Positions 5,925 through 8,774 of a DNA stretch of 8,774 bases are shown piece after piece. The position numbers and the translations under genes are program-made. Position 1 is the first letter of the stretch, and every line of letters starts with the position of its first letter. The notes under the pieces were generated by a model. That model was not told where the DNA came from. It made no database searches and worked only from the letters and a program-made list of their open reading frames with translations. The DNA is from Trueperaceae bacterium (GTDB taxonomy: Bacteria; Deinococcota; Deinococci; Deinococcales; Trueperaceae), in the NCBI GenBank assembly GCA_003567075.1, contig PXAU01000060.1:1-8774 (forward strand), read 5' to 3'.

Positions 5925-6755
5925 TCAGCGGTGGGTCCCCTTGACCACGTCTTGGAAACACGGTCCCGCGTCGGCAGCGACGTTGAAGCGGGGCAGCGCG
6001 GTCAGCGGCGCGCACGGCGTCACGTAGCCGGGTTCCGTGGTGAACAGCAGCGAGAAGCCGAGGCCCTGCGCCACGTCGACCACCGCGGGTTCGAAGGCGC
6101 CGTACGGCCATGCGAGCGCGGTGACGGCTTGATCGGTCTGCGCCGCCAGCAGCATCTGGCTGAGCAACAGGTCGTCGTGGACCCGAGCCTCGTGGTCGCA
6201 CGGCGATTCGTCCGGCTGCCGCAGCACGGCCGGCAGCTCGTGATCGGTGAGGTGGTGCAGGTCGTACGTGTGCGAACCGACCTCGAGCTGCCCCGCTCCC
6301 TGCGCCATGGCCCGTATCTCGTGGAAGCTCAAGTGATCGCTCCAGACGATCGCCCGCTGCAGCCCCGGCCGCAGCGACACGACCGGGAAGAGGACGGCGT
6401 GGAAGCCGAAGGCGTCGAGAATCGGATGCGCGTGCTCCAGGAACGAGCGGTAGCCGTCGTCGAAGGTGATCACGACGGCGCGAGGCGGGAAGTCGCCAGC
6501 GGCATGATACGCCTCGAACTCCGCAAGCGTCAGCGTGGTGAAGCCGTGATCGAACAGGAACTGCATCTGGTTGCGGAAGCAGTCGACGTGCAACTCCGCC
6601 TCGGAGGTCGGCGCGTCCGTCACCAGGTGGTGGTACATGAGCACCGGCAGCCTCGCCCCGTCGCCTGCCGCGAGACCGGGTGCCGTCATCGCGAGCACGA
6701 GGAGCAGGGTCAGGGTCGCAGCGAGGCGGATCGGTCGCGACATGTGCTGAATCAC
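5925..6755 (-). CDS. Secreted polysaccharide deacetylase, PgaB/IcaB-like
   Basis: A 276-residue exported protein of the CE4/NodB-homology family (PF01522), which removes N-acetyl (or O-acetyl) groups from surface polysaccharide using a metal ion. A signal peptide covers about residues 1-30 (RPIRL, a hydrophobic core, then GLAAGD). Then come LPVLMYHHLV (36-45), TFDDG (97-101; Asp99 probable base, Asp100 metal ligand), GSHTYDLHHL (160-169) and WPYGAFEP (216-223). The two metal-binding histidines, His162 and His167, are five apart as in PgaB, not four apart as in classical NodB enzymes. It lacks the second, hydrolase-like domain of full PgaB. Four cysteines (59, 186, 248, 266) could form disulfides. 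The start is taken as GTG 6755, since GAAGGGA (6767-6761) is well spaced; ATG 6743 is the alternative. The substrate is unknown. Nothing ties it to the antiporter. Confidence 0.9.
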   Translation of the reverse strand: MIQHMSRPIRLAATLTLLLVLAMTAPGLAAGDGARLPVLMYHHLVTDAPTSEAELHVDCFRNQMQFLFDHGFTTLTLAEFEAYHAAGDFPPRAVVITFDDGYRSFLEHAHPILDAFGFHAVLFPVVSLRPGLQRAIVWSDHLSFHEIRAMAQGAGQLEVGSHTYDLHHLTDHELPAVLRQPDESPCDHEARVHDDLLLSQMLLAAQTDQAVTALAWPYGAFEPAVVDVAQGLGFSLLFTTEPGYVTPCAPLTALPRFNVAADAGPCFQDVVKGTHR

Positions 6756-6760
6756 CGCAT

Positions 6761-6767
6761 TCCCTTC
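6761..6767 (-). promoter_or_regulatory. Shine-Dalgarno of the deacetylase gene
   Basis: GAAGGGA on the minus strand, about six bases before the GTG at 6755 and eighteen before the alternative ATG at 6743. The spacing favours the GTG. Confidence 0.55.
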
Positions 6768-6978
6768 GCTGGACCGCAGCGTCCCTTGGCTGGGCGCCGT
6801 CGGCGAACACCTCCGAGCCTAGACAGGGGCGTGTGAACGTTCCGTGGACGCAGGTCGCAGGCGTGCGAAATGGCACATGCAGATACGAAGGACCGCTCAA
6901 TAGTGGAGTGCTGACCCCGTGTACACCTCGGTCGCCGCGCGCTCCACCTGGACTCCCGCCCCTCCGCTCTCGCGAGAT

Positions 6979-6983
6979 GGGAG
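6979..6983 (+). promoter_or_regulatory. Shine-Dalgarno of the protease gene
   Basis: GGGAG ends seven bases before the GTG at 6991. This picks that codon over the in-frame GTG at 6919 and the out-of-frame ATG at 6977. Confidence 0.65.
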
Positions 6984-6990
6984 TTCTGAC

Positions 6991-8774
6991 GTGTGCAGCC
7001 TTCAGAGGGTCCTTCGATCAGGCGCGCTCCTCGCCGCGGTGCTCGTCATGGTGGCGTGCGGTGGCCCACCGGCCCACGACGCGCCACCCAGCGCCAGCAT
7101 CACCATCACCATCGACGAGAGCATCGAGCCCTCCCAAGCGAGCCTGCCTGGCTTCGACGAGGGAACGACCCGACCCCTGGCCGCCATGCGAGACGGCGAC
7201 GGCGAGGTCACCTCGTTCGTCGCGAACGAGGTGCTCGTCCTGACCGACGACCCAGGGGAGATCGACGCCCTCATTGCCGAGCACGGCGCCGAGGTGATGC
7301 TGAGCGTCGAACCACCCACCACCCTCGCCGACGACCTGCAAACGGTCTACGTCCTGCGGGTCGACCCACCTGCGACCGACCTCGAAGCGCTGGCCCGCGC
7401 CCTGGAAACCCTGGCTGAGGCCGACGACGCCTTCGGCGACGCGCACCTCACCTTCTCCTCGGAGCGCGCCGCCGGCCTGTTCGCCATCGCCAGCACCGAA
7501 CGCCTCGCCGGCCGCAGCGTCGGCCTCGGCATCCTCGGCACCTCCGGCGCCATCCCAGGATCGACCGAAGAGGCGCCGCTCGCCGGCGGCGGCTTCGCCG
7601 ACGCGTACCAGTGGAGCTACTGGAACCAGGACGGCCCGCTGGACAGCGGTGTCCCCGAAGCCTGGTCCTTGCTGGCGCACACCGGGAAGCTCGACGAGCG
7701 CGTCAGCATCGCCATCCTCGATGGCGGCTTCTGGCAGAACCCAGACCTCCGCCCGCACGTCGGCTACGTCGTCGGATGGGGCAGCACCACGGGCGTACCC
7801 AATCAAGCCTCCTGCGGCTCCGGCCCATGTCCGTGGCACGGTACGCAGGTCGCCGCAGCCGCCATGGCCATCCCCGACAACCGCTTCGGGGCAGCCGGCA
7901 CCGCCGGACCCGTTGGTGAACCGGTCCTCGTAAGGACCACGCCCGACCTGATCGCCGCGCCGATCGCCGTGCTCGCTGCCGCGCACTCCGACGCGCGCAT
8001 CGTCAACATGAGCTTCGGCATACGCCTGCACTGGACGATCCGCTGGACCGCCCTGCCCTATCAGGCGATCACAGGCGCCATGCGCGACGCGGGCTACCTG
8101 CTCTTCGCGGCAGCCGGCAACGAGGGCCGCAACCTCAACGCCCAGGTGTGTGTGGGCATCGGCCGCTTCCGCGCATGCTGGGAGCGGCACCTCCACGCAC
8201 CCTGCCAGAACCGGGGTGTCCTGTGCGTCGGTGGTCTCGGCTCGTCCGGCACGCCGCACGGGAGCTCGAACTACGGTAGCAGCGTCGACATCTGGGCGCC
8301 CTACTGCGTCCACACCGGGCCGACGCCCGAGCACGACGGCGCGAACGTGCTCGACACCACGTGCGGCACATCGATGTCCACACCGTTCGTGGCCGGCATC
8401 GCCGCGCTTGTCTGGGCCGCCAATCCCTCCCTCTCAACTACCCAGGTGAAGGACCTGCTATGGGCGCACGCGCGTGGAACCGCGGACCGGCCGCTCGTAC
8501 AGGCCTACGACGCCATCGTCGCCGCCATGGGGACCGGCTTCTTCGCGCGGATCACCAGCCCACCCGACGGGCACACGCCGTGGTCGGGCGTGCCGATCAC
8601 GCTCATGGCCGACCTCACCGTCGTCGCGCCACCCTCCCCGGACACCGTCCCGGTGACCGTCGAGTGGTACGCCAGCGGCGTGGGGCTGCTTCACGAGAGC
8701 GTCGTCGACGTGCCACGCACCGACCCCGCCGGGTACAACACGGTTCAGGCGTCGTGGCACGGCAGCTTCGAGAC
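6991..8774 (+). CDS. Lipid-anchored subtilisin-family (S8) serine protease, 3' end cut
   Basis: The frame stays open from GTG 6991 to the right edge: 594 codons with no stop. Residues 1-22 form a lipoprotein signal peptide (Arg6, Arg9, hydrophobic core, VLVMVAC), with Cys23 as probable lipidation site. A low-complexity spacer leads to a prodomain at about 75-145 (NEVLVLTDDPGEID, then TVYVLRVDPP), like the fervidolysin-type N-terminal domain. The S8 domain, about 205-510, has a complete triad: Asp244 in AILDGGF, His283 in WHGTQVA, Ser461 in GTSMSTPFVAGIAAL, plus oxyanion Asn377 in AAAGNEG. The Asp motif is DGG rather than DSG or DTG, and PFVAG replaces PHVAG. Eight cysteines (275, 280, 387, 396, 405, 412, 439, 458) suggest disulfides. 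From about 519 a beta-rich region (ITSPPDG, VPVTVEWYASG) resembles a bacterial Ig-like domain. Its substrate is unknown. Confidence 0.93.
   Translation, partial: MCSLQRVLRSGALLAAVLVMVACGGPPAHDAPPSASITITIDESIEPSQASLPGFDEGTTRPLAAMRDGDGEVTSFVANEVLVLTDDPGEIDALIAEHGAEVMLSVEPPTTLADDLQTVYVLRVDPPATDLEALARALETLAEADDAFGDAHLTFSSERAAGLFAIASTERLAGRSVGLGILGTSGAIPGSTEEAPLAGGGFADAYQWSYWNQDGPLDSGVPEAWSLLAHTGKLDERVSIAILDGGFWQNPDLRPHVGYVVGWGSTTGVPNQASCGSGPCPWHGTQVAAAAMAIPDNRFGAAGTAGPVGEPVLVRTTPDLIAAPIAVLAAAHSDARIVNMSFGIRLHWTIRWTALPYQAITGAMRDAGYLLFAAAGNEGRNLNAQVCVGIGRFRACWERHLHAPCQNRGVLCVGGLGSSGTPHGSSNYGSSVDIWAPYCVHTGPTPEHDGANVLDTTCGTSMSTPFVAGIAALVWAANPSLSTTQVKDLLWAHARGTADRPLVQAYDAIVAAMGTGFFARITSPPDGHTPWSGVPITLMADLTVVAPPSPDTVPVTVEWYASGVGLLHESVVDVPRTDPAGYNTVQASWHGSFE

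Larger units (their letters stand above)
6756..6990. promoter_or_regulatory. Divergent intergenic region between deacetylase and protease
   Basis: This 235-base gap separates two genes read outward, so promoters for both should lie here. I found no convincing -10/-35 pair on either strand. A perfect 8-base palindrome GAACGTTC occurs at 6835-6842. The most AT-containing part is about 6866-6905. Shine-Dalgarno sites close both ends. Confidence 0.5.

Noticed and set aside
6816..6843. ECF-sigma-like promoter upstream of the deacetylase: GGAAC followed by GTCT on the minus strand
   Set aside because: Only 14 bases separate the two elements, too few for the usual ECF spacing; no second copy supports it.
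5350..6900. A 516-codon minus-strand frame across the deacetylase and the mrpE leader
   Set aside because: It is an out-of-frame reading of the deacetylase, which has all CE4 motifs in another frame; the product is Arg/Pro-rich.
6919..6990. Earlier in-frame GTG at 6919 for the protease
   Set aside because: It would place about 24 Pro/Arg-rich residues before the signal peptide, and the GGGAG at 6979-6983 fits GTG 6991.
7018..8334. A 438-codon open frame on the minus strand opposite the protease gene
   Set aside because: Composition is repetitive and typical of a GC-rich antisense shadow, while the plus strand carries a full S8 catalytic triad in one frame.

Overview
The window comes from a strongly GC-rich bacterial chromosome. 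Nearly all codons end in G or C, GTG starts are common, and GC bias creates long shadow ORFs on the opposite strands. The lineage cannot be fixed from this sequence. A Deinococcota (Truepera-like) or actinobacterial source would fit, but this is a weak inference. No RNA genes, CRISPR arrays, insertion sequences or integrases were seen.

Positions 1-5624, all on the minus strand and read from right to left, form one compact operon for a multisubunit cation/proton antiporter of the Mrp/Mnh type. In transcription order the genes are mrpE, mrpF, mrpG, a small MbhD-like (DUF4040) gene, a gene fusing an MbhE-like domain to MnhB, mrpC, and three consecutive MrpD/NuoM-like ion-translocating subunits. 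The third is cut by the left edge of the window. The order E-F-G-D-E/B-C-D matches the antiporter half of archaeal membrane-bound hydrogenases (MbhA to MbhH) better than the classical mrpABCDEFG order. The C-terminal part of MrpA is therefore present as separate pieces, while no large MrpA/NuoL-type subunit is seen inside the window. Every internal gene junction is an ATGA, GTGA or TGATG overlap or a one-base gap, and nearly every start has its own Shine-Dalgarno sequence inside the preceding gene. Subunits are probably made by coupled translation from one message. Together they should form a membrane complex exchanging Na+ (or K+) for H+, or the ion-pumping half of a larger redox complex encoded beyond the left edge.

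Positions 5625-5924 are a roughly 300-base gene-free stretch that would hold the mrpE promoter and leader. It contains several GC-rich inverted repeats but no confident promoter.

Positions 5925-6755 (minus) encode a secreted polysaccharide deacetylase with the metal-site spacing of the PgaB/IcaB type. A 235-base divergent intergenic region (6756-6990) separates it from a plus-strand gene starting at 6991. That gene encodes a lipid-anchored subtilisin-family (S8) protease with an N-terminal prodomain and a beta-rich C-terminal region, and it runs off the right edge. These two look like envelope or surface functions and have no visible mechanistic link to the antiporter.
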